Assembly: GCA_014380705.1 (NCBI GenBank)
Contig: JACMJI010000135.1
Span: 1 to 5,162 of the forward strand
Length of the DNA: 5,162 nucleotides
Reading direction: 5' to 3'
Source of the DNA: Gorillibacterium sp.
Lineage (GTDB): Bacteria > Bacillota > Bacilli > Paenibacillales > NBRC-103111
Shown: one piece after another, positions 4,920-5,162 of the stretch
Layout: each line of letters starts with the position of its first letter
Position numbering within the stretch: the first letter of the stretch is position 1
Notes under the pieces: model-generated
Databases searched by the model: none
What the model saw: only the letters and a program-made list of their open reading frames with translations
Told to the model about the DNA's origin: nothing
Position numbers and translations under genes: made by a program

Positions 4920-5162
4920 ATGAGAAATGTGGGGATCCACATCTTTTGTTGCACGATCCTATTGGTGCTTCTCTCTTCATGCCAGTTGGGTCCAAAACCC
5001 AAACTTGATTCCGAGTCGAGTCCAACCGCTAATCCCCAAGAAACTTCGAAGTCGAGTCCAACCTCTAATCCCCAAGAAACTCCCTTTGAAATTAATACGG
5101 AAAATGATCCAGTTCGAATGGATGAGGAAGCAATGGAGCTACAAGACCGCTTTCCCGTTCCG
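4920..5162 (+). CDS. Putative secreted lipoprotein, N-terminal part (cut by window end)
   Basis: The first 81 codons are seen and the frame is open at the right edge. Residues 1-21 form a lipoprotein signal peptide: R2, a hydrophobic core (I6-L18) and the lipobox L18-S-S-C21, so C21 should be lipidated after cleavage by signal peptidase II and the protein anchored on the outer face of the membrane. Residues about 22-54 are a low-complexity linker rich in S, P, T, N, Q and E, with a 12-residue unit (SxSSPTxNPQET) present twice. From about 55 the sequence becomes acidic and less repetitive (DEEAMELQDRFP) and may begin the folded domain. I do not recognise the family and the function is unknown. 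The gene is divergent from tadA with 362 bases between them. The ideal ribosome site seven bases upstream, the signal peptide and the in-frame repeat make the coding call secure. Confidence 0.85.
   Translation, partial: MRNVGIHIFCCTILLVLLSSCQLGPKPKLDSESSPTANPQETSKSSPTSNPQETPFEINTENDPVRMDEEAMELQDRFPVP
5009..5080 (+). repeat. 36-base tandem duplication in the lipoprotein linker
   Basis: Two adjacent 36-base units, 5009-5044 and 5045-5080, match at 33 of 36 positions (differences at unit positions 4, 5 and 20). The length is a multiple of three, so the reading frame is kept and each unit encodes 12 residues. The high DNA-level identity points to a fairly recent duplication in a surface linker. 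Confidence 0.85.

Overview
The window looks like chromosome from a mid-GC, endospore-forming Firmicute (Clostridia such as Desulfitobacterium/Desulfosporosinus relatives, or a Paenibacillus-like Bacillota). The evidence is strong AGGAGG-type ribosome sites, a TadA of Firmicutes type, a LytS/YhcK-type membrane sensor domain, a Gram-positive style lipoprotein and a perfect Spo0A box. The genus cannot be settled from the sequence alone.

Layout. Three genes lie on the minus strand and one on the plus strand. Bases 1-2638 (minus) hold most of a large membrane-bound cyclic-di-GMP enzyme: 5TM sensor, two PAS domains, GGDEF and EAL. It is open at the left edge because the window ends just before its stop codon. 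The 173-base gap 2639-2811 carries its ribosome site, a perfect Spo0A box and a short perfect inverted repeat. Bases 2812-4041 (minus) encode a GT-C membrane glycosyltransferase of the GT39/PMT-like group. Bases 4057-4557 (minus) encode the tRNA adenosine deaminase TadA. TadA and the glycosyltransferase are only 15 bases apart and are probably co-transcribed. Bases 4558-4919 are a divergent intergenic region. Its left part is dense in apparent regulatory sequence: a promoter-like pair, two perfect DnaA boxes 12 bases apart, and a LexA-box-like palindrome that can also be read as a weak terminator hairpin. Its right part has two small hairpins. From 4920 (plus) a lipoprotein gene begins and runs off the right edge; just after its lipobox is a 36-base tandem duplication.

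How the parts may work together. TadA makes inosine at the wobble base of tRNA-Arg(ACG), a housekeeping job. The glycosyltransferase probably moves a sugar from a polyprenyl-phosphate donor to an envelope acceptor. The c-di-GMP enzyme has every catalytic signature of both synthesis and breakdown plus an inhibitory site, so it may set c-di-GMP level in response to a membrane or PAS signal, possibly under Spo0A control. No functional link between the three is shown by the sequence beyond strand and order.

I see no CRISPR array, mobile element, tRNA, rRNA or clearly new defence or biosynthetic system. The most interesting parts are the 4557-4641 control region, the Spo0A box before the c-di-GMP gene, and the duplicated linker of the lipoprotein.
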